NCBI GenBank assembly: GCA_013177825.1
Contig: JABLXX010000001.1
Span: 520,936 to 584,935 of the forward strand
Source: Syntrophaceae bacterium
GTDB lineage: Bacteria; Desulfobacterota; Syntrophia; Syntrophales; PHBD01
Length of the DNA stretch: 64,000 nt
Direction of reading: 5' to 3'
The notes beneath the pieces were generated by a model, which was not told where the DNA came from, did not search any database, and was given only the letters and a program-made list of their open reading frames with translations. This document shows, one piece after another, positions 26,172-35,315 of this stretch. A program made the position numbers and the translations under genes. Position 1 is the first letter of the stretch; each line of letters starts with the position of its first letter.

Positions 26172-26223
26172 TTCGCACCATGGAAGCGCGGGGAAGATCT
26201 CCGCCCGCCCGTGCCTGCTTTTG

Positions 26224-26799
26224 TTACCTTTTCAACGCGTCCCAGCAGGCCTCTGCGGTTCTTTCGGTCAGGTCTTCGTCCATTTCGATGAATCCGTTGA
26301 GCTGATCCTGGATCAGGCCGAACAGGGGACCGAAGGCCAGGGAAAACAAAACCATGATGGGTAGGTCCTTCAGGATCTGCTGTTCGACTCCCTCCTCGAA
26401 AAGGTCCCGGATGGGATCCTGTCCTTCCGGCTTGTTCAGGAGCCTGTCCCGGTGCTGGGCCACGCCGTAGGGGGAGTTATGATACTGTTCCATGTATCGG
26501 AAATGGAGGGGATTGGCGGCCATGTACCGGAGCAGCACTTTCCACAAATGAAAAAACCGCTCCCGGGCCGGTCTGCCGGTCGGGTGACCCGCCAGGAGGG
26601 CTGCCATGATATTCCCTTTCAGCTCATCGAAGAGTTGCCGGATCAGGGCTTCCTTCGTCTCGAAATAGCGGTAGATTGTCCCCGCCCCCACCCCCGCCTT
26701 TTCGGCGATCATGGCCATGGGCGCCCCGTGGAAACCGCGCTCGGCGATCAACTCCAGGGCGGCTTCAAGAATTTCGTCTCGTTTGGTGGGTGCTTTCAA
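26224..26799 (-). CDS. TetR/AcrR family transcriptional repressor
   Basis: A 191-residue regulator with an N-terminal helix-turn-helix (about 24-46: GAPMAMIAEKAGVGAGTIYRYF) and a helical ligand-binding domain. The start used is a TTG at 26799, with AAGGAG ten bases upstream. An in-frame GTG at 26841 would lengthen it by 14 residues but lies inside the inverted-repeat operator, making it a less likely start. It lies upstream of and in line with the RND operon, so it probably represses both itself and the pump. Confidence 0.88.
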   Translation of the reverse strand: MKAPTKRDEILEAALELIAERGFHGAPMAMIAEKAGVGAGTIYRYFETKEALIRQLFDELKGNIMAALLAGHPTGRPARERFFHLWKVLLRYMAANPLHFRYMEQYHNSPYGVAQHRDRLLNKPEGQDPIRDLFEEGVEQQILKDLPIMVLFSLAFGPLFGLIQDQLNGFIEMDEDLTERTAEACWDALKR

Positions 26800-26827
26800 A
26801 CGCCGGGTGCTCCTTGCCGGTGGTGCG

Positions 26828-26843
26828 GAATGAACGTTCACTC
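26828..26843. promoter_or_regulatory. TetR-type operator in front of the regulator gene
   Basis: GAATGAA, two bases, TTCACTC: the same 7-2-7 repeat as at 26156 with one arm mismatch. It lies 29 bases upstream of the TTG start of the regulator, consistent with autoregulation. Confidence 0.65.
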
Positions 26844-26945
26844 CGTTTAAAGGGGCACGGCTATAAAGTCAAGGTTTTTTTGTCAGGGATTTGAAAAGGA
26901 ACCCTCAGTGCAGAAGATTTCGACCTCTCCGGCAGCGGCGAGTCT

Positions 26946-27527
26946 TCACGGTGCCGCCAGCTTCATGCCCAGGGCCCGGGCCTCCTTCATCGTCTTTTCG
27001 TCGGCCCGGATCTTCCCGGCCTCCATGGCGCTGCCGTAGACCATACCGACGAGGTCGGCCTCCACGTAGGCATAGGCGTCCTGGAAGGCCCGGAAGGCGT
27101 TGACGGCGCCGGAATCGAAGGGGTCTTCCCCACCGTAGGCCATGGCCACGGCGATCCGCTTTCCCCGGAAGGGGTCCTTCCCGTAGGCGGGCAGGGCGAA
27201 GCAGCGGTCCATCCAGAGCTTCGTCTGGGCGGTCATGGTGAACCAGTAGACGGGACTGGCGATGACCCAGGCATCGGCGGCCAGAAGCTTGGGGTAGATG
27301 GCCTGCATGTCGTCGTCGATGGCGCAGCGCTTCGCGTTCTTCTTCTGGCAGGCCATGCAGCCCCGGCAGGGGGAGATCCGGAGGTCGTGGAGGTACACCG
27401 TCTCCACCTTCGCCCCCTTCGACGCGGCCCCCCGGGCGATCTCCCCGGCAAGGATCGCCGTGTTTCCCTTCTTCCGGGGGCTTCCCAGAAGCACCAGCAC
27501 CTTCTTTCCCGTTTTTTCGGACTTCAT
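26946..27527 (-). CDS. Flavodoxin-family NAD(P)H-dependent FMN reductase with Cys motif
   Basis: A 193-residue flavodoxin-fold protein. The FMN phosphate loop GSPRKKGNTAIL lies at about residues 15-26, and a CRGCMACQKKNAKRC cluster near 54-68 is characteristic of iron-sulfur flavoprotein-like members of this group. SPVYWFTMTAQTKLWMDR is the flavin-contacting region. Electron donor and acceptor are unknown. It lies between the acyl-CoA ligase and TetR genes on the same strand, 147 bases upstream of the TetR start. Confidence 0.82.
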   Translation of the reverse strand: MKSEKTGKKVLVLLGSPRKKGNTAILAGEIARGAASKGAKVETVYLHDLRISPCRGCMACQKKNAKRCAIDDDMQAIYPKLLAADAWVIASPVYWFTMTAQTKLWMDRCFALPAYGKDPFRGKRIAVAMAYGGEDPFDSGAVNAFRAFQDAYAYVEADLVGMVYGSAMEAGKIRADEKTMKEARALGMKLAAP

Positions 27528-27614
27528 CCGGTTTTCTCCCTTTCTTCTGTATTCAGCCTGTTTCCGGGGCGGCCTATTGCCCCGTCTCCCGGCTGCCGGT
27601 CCGTCCCGCGGAGG

Positions 27615-29135
27615 TCATTCCTCCCCGGATGCCGTCCGCTTGCGCAGTTCCCGGCGCAGGATCTTGCCCATGGGATTGCGCGGCAGTCGTTCGACGACGG
27701 TCACGCGGAGGGGCCACTTGTGGCGGGAGAGATGATCCCGGCAGTGCCGGAGAAGGGCTTTTTCCTCGACGGTCGCACCCTCCCTGAGCTCCACGTACGC
27801 GACGGCCTCTTCCCCGACGACCGGATCGGGCATGCCGACGGCCGCTACGTCCCGGACGGCCGCGTGCCGGTGGAGGACCTCTTCGATGTCGCGAGGGTAG
27901 ATGTTGAAGCCTCCGCGGATGATCAGGTCTTTCTTCCGCTCCACGATGTAAAGGTAGCCGTCCCCGTCCATCCGCGCCATGTCTCCCGTGTACAGCCAGC
28001 CCTCCTGGAAGGTCCGGGCGGTTTCTTCGGGAAGATTCAGGTAACCGGCCGCGACGCTGGGACCCCGGACGATCAGCTCCCCCACCTCTCCGGCGGCGAC
28101 GTCTTGATCCCGGTCGTCGACGATCCTCACTTCCACGGAGGGGATCGGCTGGCCGACGGAGTCCGGCTTGACGGGGCGGCCCTGGTAGTTGGTGCTGACC
28201 GCCGGCGCTGCCTCCGAGAGCCCGTAGGCGGGATACACGGTGCAGCGGAAGGTCTCCTCGAAGCGCCGGAGCGCCGGGAGGGGAAAGGGGGCCGATCCGG
28301 CGAGGCACTTTCTCAGCGACGAGAGGTCGTACTTCGCCGCCTCCGGGCTGCCCAGCATCATCATGAACATGGCCGGAACCCCAGGGAAATCGGTCACCCG
28401 GTGCCTCTCGATCAGGGCGAAGGCCTCCTCCGCATGAAATCGCCGCATCAGGACGTGGAGATTCCCGTATTGATAGGCCTTGTTCATGGTCGTGATCCCG
28501 AAGGAGTGGGACAGGGGCAGGGCCACGAGCGTCACATCCGACGCCTTCGTTCCGTGGGCACGGGCCGCATTGACCGCGTTGGCATACAGATTGGCGTGGG
28601 TCAGCATCACGCCTTTGGGGTTCCACGTCGTCCCGGCCGTGTAGAGAATGACGGCAAGGTCCGTCTCCCGGAGGTCCGGCTTTCCGTCGTTTTCCGGGTC
28701 CGCCGCGGCGAGGGATCGGAAGGAGATCGCTCCGGGTGGAGGGGTGTCACCGGTGAGGATGCGGTGTTTCAGGGAGCCGGCGGAGTTAACAAGCGCCTTG
28801 TGCACGTTCAGGATTTCCGGGCTCGTGATGAGGCCTTTGGCTGCGCAGTCCTTCAGGATGTGCCCCAGTTCCGTCGCCCCGACGGACGGGATGACGGGGA
28901 CGATGACGGCGCCGCACCGCAGGATTCCCTGGTAGCCGATGATGACCTCGGGGCAGTTGGGAAGAAGCACCGCCACCCGGTCGCCCCTGCCGATGCCGAG
29001 CCTTTTCAGGCCGGAGGCCAGCCGGTTGGCATCCCGGAGAATTCCCGCGCTGGTGAAGGTTTCTTCCTCGAAGACCAGGAAGGGGTATTCGCCGAAACGG
29101 CTGAGATTGTCGTCTGCAAGTGTGACGAGGTTCAT
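27615..29135 (-). CDS. Acyl-CoA synthetase / AMP-dependent ligase with altered P-loop
   Basis: A 506-residue member of the ANL adenylating superfamily, probably a medium- or long-chain fatty acid CoA ligase. The ATP-binding loop reads YTAGTTWNPKGVMLTH where the family almost always has SGTTGxPKG: a tryptophan replaces the conserved glycine. Other motifs are intact: YGLSEAAP, YTGDMARMDGDGYLYIVERKKD, and a C-terminal lysine in NPMGKILRREL. The ATG at 29135 has AAGGA upstream; an ATG at 29180 overlaps the stop of the preceding gene (ATGA) and would add 15 residues. Confidence 0.85.
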   Translation of the reverse strand: MNLVTLADDNLSRFGEYPFLVFEEETFTSAGILRDANRLASGLKRLGIGRGDRVAVLLPNCPEVIIGYQGILRCGAVIVPVIPSVGATELGHILKDCAAKGLITSPEILNVHKALVNSAGSLKHRILTGDTPPPGAISFRSLAAADPENDGKPDLRETDLAVILYTAGTTWNPKGVMLTHANLYANAVNAARAHGTKASDVTLVALPLSHSFGITTMNKAYQYGNLHVLMRRFHAEEAFALIERHRVTDFPGVPAMFMMMLGSPEAAKYDLSSLRKCLAGSAPFPLPALRRFEETFRCTVYPAYGLSEAAPAVSTNYQGRPVKPDSVGQPIPSVEVRIVDDRDQDVAAGEVGELIVRGPSVAAGYLNLPEETARTFQEGWLYTGDMARMDGDGYLYIVERKKDLIIRGGFNIYPRDIEEVLHRHAAVRDVAAVGMPDPVVGEEAVAYVELREGATVEEKALLRHCRDHLSRHKWPLRVTVVERLPRNPMGKILRRELRKRTASGEE

Positions 29136-29176
29136 GTTCCTTGATTTCTCCGGTCTTTGCAAATCGTGGCCGCCGC

Positions 29177-30217
29177 TCATGTTTTCTTCAGCCGGTCATA
29201 GACCTTGCAGGCGTCCTTGATTCCCAGGGTGCAGGCCATTCGGGCGTCCTCCATGGATTTCGCCGCTTCCCCCTTGCGATAGTAGCAGCGGCCCCGGTTG
29301 TAATAAGCCCAGCCGTTATTCGGCCTGAGCTCGATGGCCTTCGTGAGGGAGACGATGGCCTCGTCGTTCCGGTTGTTTCTGCTGTGGATCCAGCCGAGCC
29401 AGTTGTGGGCGTCGGCGTTTCGGGGATTCAGAGCCACCGCCCGGTTGAGATCCTCCACGGCGCGCACTTCCTGGTTCTGTCTCGCCAGGGTCCGTCCCCG
29501 CAGGTAATGGGCCTTGTCATTCGTCGGATCCGCATCGATGGCCCGGCTGAAGGCGGCGACGGCCTTATCCAGCCGGTTCTGCTTCAGGTGCATCAGGCCC
29601 TCCTGGATGGGTTCCGCGACGGCGGGCCGGACGGCGATGAGGGGGGTGTCGCCGGGGAGGGAGGGTTTGCCGGTGACGGGGATGTCGCCGGTGACGGGCA
29701 TGCGGCCGGACCGCTCCGCTCCGGGCGTTTCCATGACGAGGGGGTGTATTTTCCCCTGATTGTCCTCATAGGAAGCAGTCAGGATTTTCCAGGCACCGCG
29801 CTGTTTTGTCAGGGTCGCCTGTGCCTTGACGGTGCCTTTCGTCCCCTCCACGAGGAAGGTCATGGTGGCCCGTCCCTGCTGTCCGGACGTGCTGATGCTG
29901 ACGGGGAACCAGGGCTTCACCTCCCGGACCTCTCCCACCACCTCCCGGATCTGCGGATTCTGTTTCAGGTAGGTCTCGCAGAGCCGGAAGGGATCCGACT
30001 CGCGGATAAAATCATAGGCTGCGGAGATGACCAGGATGATCCCGATGATGAGGAGGAACGGCAGCGCTCTCCATCCCCCGCCCTTGGGCTTGACCGGCTC
30101 GTAGGAACCGGGCGGTTTCGGCGGCGGCGGAGGAGGGGACGGAGACGGAGACGGCTGGGAGCGCGCGCCGGTGGAAGGTTGCTCTTTCCTTTTCCTGAAG
30201 ATTTTCATCGTTTTCAT
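29177..30217 (-). CDS. Membrane protein with Coa1-like domain and TPR repeats
   Basis: A 346-residue protein. A proline-rich cytoplasmic N-terminus (about 12-45) precedes one transmembrane helix (LPFLLIIGIILVISAAYDF). The following region (about 75-150) resembles the cytochrome oxidase assembly factor 1 (Coa1) domain. A linker leads to at least four TPR units (about 205-340: LKQNRLDKAVAAFSRAIDADP and successors). GTG at the ORF start overlaps the ribosome binding site, so the ATG at 30217, eight bases from AAGGAGG, is used. Function unknown; possibly membrane-complex assembly. Confidence 0.72.
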   Translation of the reverse strand: MKTMKIFRKRKEQPSTGARSQPSPSPSPPPPPPKPPGSYEPVKPKGGGWRALPFLLIIGIILVISAAYDFIRESDPFRLCETYLKQNPQIREVVGEVREVKPWFPVSISTSGQQGRATMTFLVEGTKGTVKAQATLTKQRGAWKILTASYEDNQGKIHPLVMETPGAERSGRMPVTGDIPVTGKPSLPGDTPLIAVRPAVAEPIQEGLMHLKQNRLDKAVAAFSRAIDADPTNDKAHYLRGRTLARQNQEVRAVEDLNRAVALNPRNADAHNWLGWIHSRNNRNDEAIVSLTKAIELRPNNGWAYYNRGRCYYRKGEAAKSMEDARMACTLGIKDACKVYDRLKKT

Positions 30218-30249
30218 GGCCGGCACCTCCTTGCTTTGCGGGGGAGGAC

Positions 30250-30834
30250 TCAGAGCAGAAAGTCGGGGCGGACCCGGTCCCGCCCGTCAAACCGGATTCC
30301 CTCCTGCTCCAGCAGATCCCTTTTCAGGGCCGGGCCGCCGCCGAAGCCGCCCAGGCTGCCGTCGGAGCGGACGACCCGGTGGCAGGGGATGGCAAGGGGG
30401 AAGGGATTGGAGGCCATCACGGAGCCGACGGCCCGGGCCGCTCCGGAATGGCCCGCGGCGGCCGCCAGGGACCCGTAGGTCCTCACCCTTCCCCGGGGTA
30501 TCCGTCCCGTTTCCAGGAGGACCCGGCGCCGGAAGGGAACCAGAGAATCCATCTCCAGTTCCTCGATTGGGACGAGGGCGGCCTCCCCGCAGAGGAGGCG
30601 GTGGAGGACCTTTTCCATTTTCCCGTTCGACCCGTCCTTCGATGGCAGCGCCCCGGGGAAGTCCAGGATGATCCGACGGGACAGCTCGTGGCGGCGGGTG
30701 GGGAGGTAGATGCGGACGATGCTGCCCGATCCGCCGGTCCCCCGGACCACCGCTGCGAAGCCCAGATCCGAGGGCAGCAGGTGATACCGCCGGATCTTCG
30801 CCGTTTCTCCGTGTGATCCGTTTGCCTCCTTCAT
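30250..30834 (-). CDS. ogt: Methylated-DNA--protein-cysteine methyltransferase
   Basis: A 194-residue suicide enzyme that removes alkyl groups from O6-guanine. The acceptor cysteine is Cys151 in AIPCHRVV, preceded by the helix-turn-helix region RVRTYGSLAAAAGHSGAARAVG and followed by GGFGGGPALKRDLLEQEG. The N-terminal half is poorly conserved, as usual. A GGGAGGG site lies four bases before the ATG. It is part of a continuous minus-strand array with mntP and uvrC, so two DNA-repair genes neighbour each other. Confidence 0.93.
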   Translation of the reverse strand: MKEANGSHGETAKIRRYHLLPSDLGFAAVVRGTGGSGSIVRIYLPTRRHELSRRIILDFPGALPSKDGSNGKMEKVLHRLLCGEAALVPIEELEMDSLVPFRRRVLLETGRIPRGRVRTYGSLAAAAGHSGAARAVGSVMASNPFPLAIPCHRVVRSDGSLGGFGGGPALKRDLLEQEGIRFDGRDRVRPDFLL

Positions 30835-30852
30835 GGAACCCTCCCGGAGCGG

Positions 30853-31416
30853 TCACATCATGTGTTCAACGAGGATCTGGACGCCGATGCCGATCAGGAT
30901 CAGCCCGCCCAGCAACTCCACCTTCCGGCCGAAAAGGGACGCCAGCCGGCGTCCGGCCAGCATGCCCGCCATGGTCATGACGAAGGCGACAACGCCGATG
31001 ACGACGCTCGGATACAGGATGGGCGTCTTGAGCAGGGCCATGGTCATCCCCACCGCCAGGGCGTCGATGCTGGTGGCCACCGAGAGCATCAGGAGCGTCC
31101 AGCCCCGCGTCGGGTCTTCCCGGTTTCCGCCCGTCTTTCCGTCCCCGGCGAGGGATTCATGGATCATCCTGACGCCCACGAAGAGCAGGAGCCCGAAGGC
31201 CACCCAGTGGTCGTACTCGGAGATGCGCTCGACGACGGTGCTTCCCGCCAGCCAGCCGAGGAGCGGCATGAAAAACTGGAAGGCCCCGAAGGAAACGGAA
31301 AGCCGGAGAACGGGGCCGGGGGAAACGCGTCCCCGGACGGCACCGATGCCGATGGCCACGGAGAAAGCGTCCATGCCGAGCCCCACGGCGATGATCAGGA
31401 TGGAAAGAAAACTCAT
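30853..31416 (-). CDS. mntP: Putative manganese efflux pump MntP
   Basis: A 187-residue inner-membrane protein of the DUF204 family with six hydrophobic helices. It begins MSFLSILIIAVGLGMDAFSV, and its second half repeats the pattern with SIDALAVGMTMALL; the membrane aspartates in these two motifs are characteristic. MntP exports Mn(II) in E. coli. The ATG overlaps the uvrC stop (ATGA). No mntP riboswitch is evident, as the gene has no leader. Confidence 0.9.
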   Translation of the reverse strand: MSFLSILIIAVGLGMDAFSVAIGIGAVRGRVSPGPVLRLSVSFGAFQFFMPLLGWLAGSTVVERISEYDHWVAFGLLLFVGVRMIHESLAGDGKTGGNREDPTRGWTLLMLSVATSIDALAVGMTMALLKTPILYPSVVIGVVAFVMTMAGMLAGRRLASLFGRKVELLGGLILIGIGVQILVEHMM

Positions 31417-33248
31417 GAACCGGCCGGGCCGCCCGGCGATTCCCGGAAGAAGGCGGCGATCCTCTCTGCGGTTTTCTTACCAATCCCGCCGGCCTTTTGC
31501 AAGGTCGGGACGTCGGCCTTGCGAACGGCGGCCGCGGAGCCCAGTGCCTTAAGCAGGGCCTCGCGGCGCCCGGGGCCGACGCCGGGGATCTTGTCCAAGG
31601 CGGAGGTAAGATCGTTTTTTGCCTTCCGTTGATGGAGGTAGGCCTGGGCGAAACGGTGGGCCTCGTCGCGGACCTGCTGAAGAAGGTGCAGGAGCGGCGG
31701 CCAGCGGGACGGGTCGAGGGCGTCCTTGCGTCCGGGAAGAAATACCCGGTCTCCCCGGGGCTCCCTGCCTCCGGGCGGGTGCTCCCGGGATTCCTTGGCC
31801 AGGGCGACCACCTCCACGTCCTTCACACCTGTGTCGCGGAGGGCCGACAGGGCCACCCGCAGGTGTCCCTTTCCACCGTCCACAACGATCAGGTCGGGCG
31901 GCTCTTCGCTTCCCGAGAGGCGGCGCCGGAGAACCTCGTACATCATCCCGTAGTCGTCAATGCCCTCCACCGTCCGGACCCGGTAGCGGCGATACCGTCC
32001 CCGGTCGGGCCGCCCCTCCCGGAAGGCGACCTTGGAGCCGACGGCGACTTCCGCCCCGAGGCTGGCGATGTCGAAGCACTCGATCCGCTCCGGGATCCTG
32101 TTCAGGGACAGCTTTTCCGCCGCGAGTTCCAGAGCCCGCCGCGGATCCGACCCGGGAGCGCGCGCAACCTGGAGGGCATTCCGGACGGCCATCTCCACCA
32201 GCTTTCGCGGCTCCCCCCGCCGGGGAACGGAAAGCGCGACCCTTCGTCCGCTCCGGTCGCTCAGCCATTCGGCGACGACCTCCCGGTCCGGGATGTCGAC
32301 GGGCAGGAGGATTTCCGGTGGAATGAGGACTTCACCGTCGTAGTAGCGCTTCAGAAGGGCCGAGAGGATCTCCTCCCGGTCGAGGGCGAGTCGGATCGGA
32401 GGAAAAAGAAGCTGCCCCGTGACCTTGCCCTTGCGGACGAAGAGAACGCAGGCCCGGGTCAGATGTTCTTCCCCGTGGATGCCGAAGACGTCCCGGTCGC
32501 GATGCGTCATGGAAAGGACGTGCTGCTTCTCCAGGACCCGCTCGATCGCCCCGATGCGGTCGCGGAGCAGGGCCGCCTCCTCGAACCGGAGGGCCTCCGC
32601 GGCTTTTTCCATCCGGCGGCGGAGGTCCCCCAGGAGGACCCGCTCCCGCCCCTCGAGGAAGGCCAGGCTGTCCGACACGAGGGCGGCGTAGGGACCCGCC
32701 TCGATGAGGCCCGTGCAGGGGGCGGAGCAGCGGCGGATCTGGTACTCCAGGCAGGGCCTGCGCCGGCCGCGGAAGTCCGTGTCCCGGCAGGTCCGGAGAG
32801 GGAACAGGCCATGGAGGAAGGAGAGGGTCTCCCGGGCCGAGGCGCTCGACGGGAAGGGGCCGAAATAGCGGGCGCCGTCCTTCCGCGGGCGCCGCACGAG
32901 CTGGTAGCGCGGGAATGGCTCCCGCATGTCGAGGCGGATGTGGAAGTAGGCCTTGTCGTCCCGGAAATCGACGTTGTAGCGGGGGCGGTGCTCCTTGATG
33001 AGGGTGTTTTCGAGGAGGAGGGCTTCCTTTTCCGTCGCCGTGACGATGAACTCCACGTCTTCGAGGCGGCCGACGAGGAAGGGGATCATGAACCGCCCGT
33101 CCGTTCCGCCGGCGTAACTCTTGAGGCGGCTGCGGAGATCCTTGGCCTTGCCGACGTAGAGAACCTCTCCCTCGCGGCCCTTCATCAGGTAGACGCCGGG
33201 TCCCCGGGGGGCGCTGTCCACGATGGCGTCGAGGGCGGACCGGTCCAC
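31413..33248 (-). CDS. uvrC: Excinuclease ABC subunit C
   Basis: A 611-residue nucleotide-excision-repair nuclease. The N-terminal GIY-YIG domain carries GPGVYLMKGREGEVLYVGKA (about 15-34), followed by a UvrB-binding UVR motif near residues 205-240, the RNase H-like 5' incision domain and two C-terminal helix-hairpin-helix motifs (IPGVGPGRREALLKAL and KAGGIGKKTAERIA). GTG at 33248 is the start, adjacent to the recO stop with GGGGGA upstream; the longer frame overlaps recO and is not used. Confidence 0.95.
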   Translation of the reverse strand: MDRSALDAIVDSAPRGPGVYLMKGREGEVLYVGKAKDLRSRLKSYAGGTDGRFMIPFLVGRLEDVEFIVTATEKEALLLENTLIKEHRPRYNVDFRDDKAYFHIRLDMREPFPRYQLVRRPRKDGARYFGPFPSSASARETLSFLHGLFPLRTCRDTDFRGRRRPCLEYQIRRCSAPCTGLIEAGPYAALVSDSLAFLEGRERVLLGDLRRRMEKAAEALRFEEAALLRDRIGAIERVLEKQHVLSMTHRDRDVFGIHGEEHLTRACVLFVRKGKVTGQLLFPPIRLALDREEILSALLKRYYDGEVLIPPEILLPVDIPDREVVAEWLSDRSGRRVALSVPRRGEPRKLVEMAVRNALQVARAPGSDPRRALELAAEKLSLNRIPERIECFDIASLGAEVAVGSKVAFREGRPDRGRYRRYRVRTVEGIDDYGMMYEVLRRRLSGSEEPPDLIVVDGGKGHLRVALSALRDTGVKDVEVVALAKESREHPPGGREPRGDRVFLPGRKDALDPSRWPPLLHLLQQVRDEAHRFAQAYLHQRKAKNDLTSALDKIPGVGPGRREALLKALGSAAAVRKADVPTLQKAGGIGKKTAERIAAFFRESPGGPAGS

Positions 33249-33250
33249 GG

Positions 33251-34024
33251 CTATTCCCCCAGGCGCCGTACGGCGCGCAGAACCTGGAGCGACTTGATCT
33301 CCCGTCCCAGAAGGTGCCGGATGAAGCGGGCCGTCAACGCCCGGCTTTCTTCCGCCGCCTGGCGGGTGAAGCCGATCCGTCCGATCCGTTCGAGCTCCAC
33401 GTCCTTTCCCAGGAGAAGGGTTTTCAGGGTTCCCGCCGTAACGGTTACGGCGTCGGGGTCTTCGGTCCCGCAGGCCCCGCACCGGACTCCGCCCTGCCGT
33501 GGATCGAAACGCCAGGTCCCGTTGCCTGCCTCGCACCGGCAGGCGGTGCACCGGTCCAGGACGGGCTCGAACCCGGCGGCCTTCAGGAGGCGGATCTCGA
33601 AAAACCGGAGATGATCCTCCGTCAGGGCGGGCTCCCGGTCGAGCAGGTGAAGGAAATCCCGGACGAGGCCGTAGAGAGAATCATTCGGCTTCCCTTCCAC
33701 GGAGAAATGGTCGGCGAGATCGACGACGCAGGACGCGAGAAGCGTCTTTTCCAGGTCCCCCCGGAGGGCCTCGTGGTGGTCCACGGGCTCGCTCATCTCG
33801 ATCAGGGCGAGGGAGTCCCGGGAGCGGCGGGAGAAGAGGATCCGGACCCGCGAGAAGGGCTCCAGGGCGTTGGCGAATCGTTTCCGGCTCTTCCGGGCCC
33901 CCTTGGCGATTCCCCGGACCTTGCCGAAGTCTTCGGTCAGGAAGGTGACGATGCGGTCCGAGTCCCCGTAGTCCAGCGTCCGGAGGACGAAGGCCTCGGC
34001 CTTAAGGGGCGTTCTCGAGCTCAC
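33251..34024 (-). CDS. recO: DNA repair protein RecO
   Basis: A 257-residue protein of the RecFOR pathway that loads RecA on SSB-coated gaps. The N-terminal OB-fold ([20 protein letters not shown], about 7-26) and a C-terminal zinc site (CTAC ... CGAC near 150-175) are visible. The start is a GTG at 34024, overlapping the end of pyrC by 23 bases; a GGGAGG lies further upstream than usual. Confidence 0.93.
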   Translation of the reverse strand: MSSRTPLKAEAFVLRTLDYGDSDRIVTFLTEDFGKVRGIAKGARKSRKRFANALEPFSRVRILFSRRSRDSLALIEMSEPVDHHEALRGDLEKTLLASCVVDLADHFSVEGKPNDSLYGLVRDFLHLLDREPALTEDHLRFFEIRLLKAAGFEPVLDRCTACRCEAGNGTWRFDPRQGGVRCGACGTEDPDAVTVTAGTLKTLLLGKDVELERIGRIGFTRQAAEESRALTARFIRHLLGREIKSLQVLRAVRRLGE

Positions 34025-35315
34025 GGTATACGACCTGACCTCCCACGATGGTCATCACCGCCCGGCCCTTCATGGGCATGTCCTGGAACGGCGTGTTCCG
34101 GCTCCGGGAGCGGAAAGAGCCGCTGTCCACCGTCCAGAAACGGTTCAGGTCCAGCACGGTGATGTCCGCGTCGGACCCGGGCTTCAGGGTGCCTCCGGGG
34201 ACGCGGAGGATCTGCGCCGGCCGGACGCTCATCCGGACAACCAGTTCCGGCAGCGAGAGGATTCCCTTGTGGACCAGCTTCAGGGTGAGGCCCAGGGACG
34301 TCTCGAGGCCCACCATGCCGAAGGCTGCCAGGTCGAACTCGACGGCCTTGTCGGTGAGGGCGTGGGGGGCGTGGTCGCTGGCGACGGCGTCGATGGTCCC
34401 GTCCCGCAGGGCCTCGCGGACCGCTTCCATGTCGGCGGTGGAGCGGAGCGGCGGGTTGACCTTCAGGTTCGTATCGTAGTCCTTGAGGGCCTCGTCGGTG
34501 AGGGTGAAGTAGTGGGGGGCCGTCTCCGCCGTCACGGTGACGCCCCGCGCCTTGGCCTCGCGGATGAGGCGGACGGACCCGGCGGTGGTGACGTGGCAGA
34601 TGTGGACGGACGCGCGGGTGTACTCGGCCAGCAGGATGTCCCGCGCGATCATGGTCTCCTCCGCCGCCGCGGGGATTCCCCGGAGCCCGAGCTCCGTCGA
34701 GACGAGGCTCTCGTTCATCACACCGCCCGCCGACAGGGTCGGATCCTCGCTGTGGGACAGGACGGGCATGTCCAGGGAATGGGCGTATTCCAGGGCGCGG
34801 CGCATGACGGTGCCGTTCGTGACCGGACGGCCGTCGTCGGAGAAAGCTGCCGCTCCGGCCTCCTTCAGGTCCCAGAATTCCGAAAGGATCTTTCCCTCCA
34901 GGTTCCGGGTGATCGACGCCACCGGATAGACGCGGGCCTTTCCGCAGGCCGCGGCCTTGCGGAGGATGAACTCCGTCACGGAGCGGTTGTCGTTGACGGG
35001 ATCGGTGTTGGCCATGCAGGCCACGGCGGTGAAGCCGCCCGCCACGGCGGCCTCGCAGCCCGTCGCTATGGTTTCTTTGTATTCGAAGCCGGGTTCCCGG
35101 AGGTGGACGTGCATGTCGATGAGCCCGGGGACCACCACGAGTCCTTTCATGTCCAGGACGGTCGCGCCGCTGTCGGCTTTCCTGTTTTTGCCGGCGGGGG
35201 AGGGGATGTTCCGGGCGATCCGGGCCACCTTGCCGTTCCGGATGAGGATATCCAGGGGGCCGTCGATGTCCTGGGAGGGATCGACGAGCCGGCCGTTTTT
35301 GAGGAGAAGGGTCAT
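34002..35315 (-). CDS. pyrC: Dihydroorotase
   Basis: A 437-residue type I dihydroorotase (PyrC/PyrX-like, amidohydrolase superfamily) that cyclises carbamoyl aspartate. The zinc ligands [10 protein letters not shown] lie near 57-66, EDPTLS and the later ASDHAPH block (near 305-311) complete the active site. The ATG overlaps the stop of pyrB (ATGA), so both are translated together; type I enzymes often complex with aspartate transcarbamoylase. Confidence 0.95.
   Translation of the reverse strand: MTLLLKNGRLVDPSQDIDGPLDILIRNGKVARIARNIPSPAGKNRKADSGATVLDMKGLVVVPGLIDMHVHLREPGFEYKETIATGCEAAVAGGFTAVACMANTDPVNDNRSVTEFILRKAAACGKARVYPVASITRNLEGKILSEFWDLKEAGAAAFSDDGRPVTNGTVMRRALEYAHSLDMPVLSHSEDPTLSAGGVMNESLVSTELGLRGIPAAAEETMIARDILLAEYTRASVHICHVTTAGSVRLIREAKARGVTVTAETAPHYFTLTDEALKDYDTNLKVNPPLRSTADMEAVREALRDGTIDAVASDHAPHALTDKAVEFDLAAFGMVGLETSLGLTLKLVHKGILSLPELVVRMSVRPAQILRVPGGTLKPGSDADITVLDLNRFWTVDSGSFRSRSRNTPFQDMPMKGRAVMTIVGGQVVYRELENAP

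Noticed and set aside
20182-26799. The TetR-RND cluster as a mobile resistance island
   Set aside because: No integrase, insertion sequence, tRNA or composition change borders it; it looks like a normal chromosomal operon.
31413-33551. Longer uvrC reading frame starting near 33551
   Set aside because: It overlaps recO, which is complete in its own frame; the family N-terminus PGVYLMKG fits the GTG at 33248.
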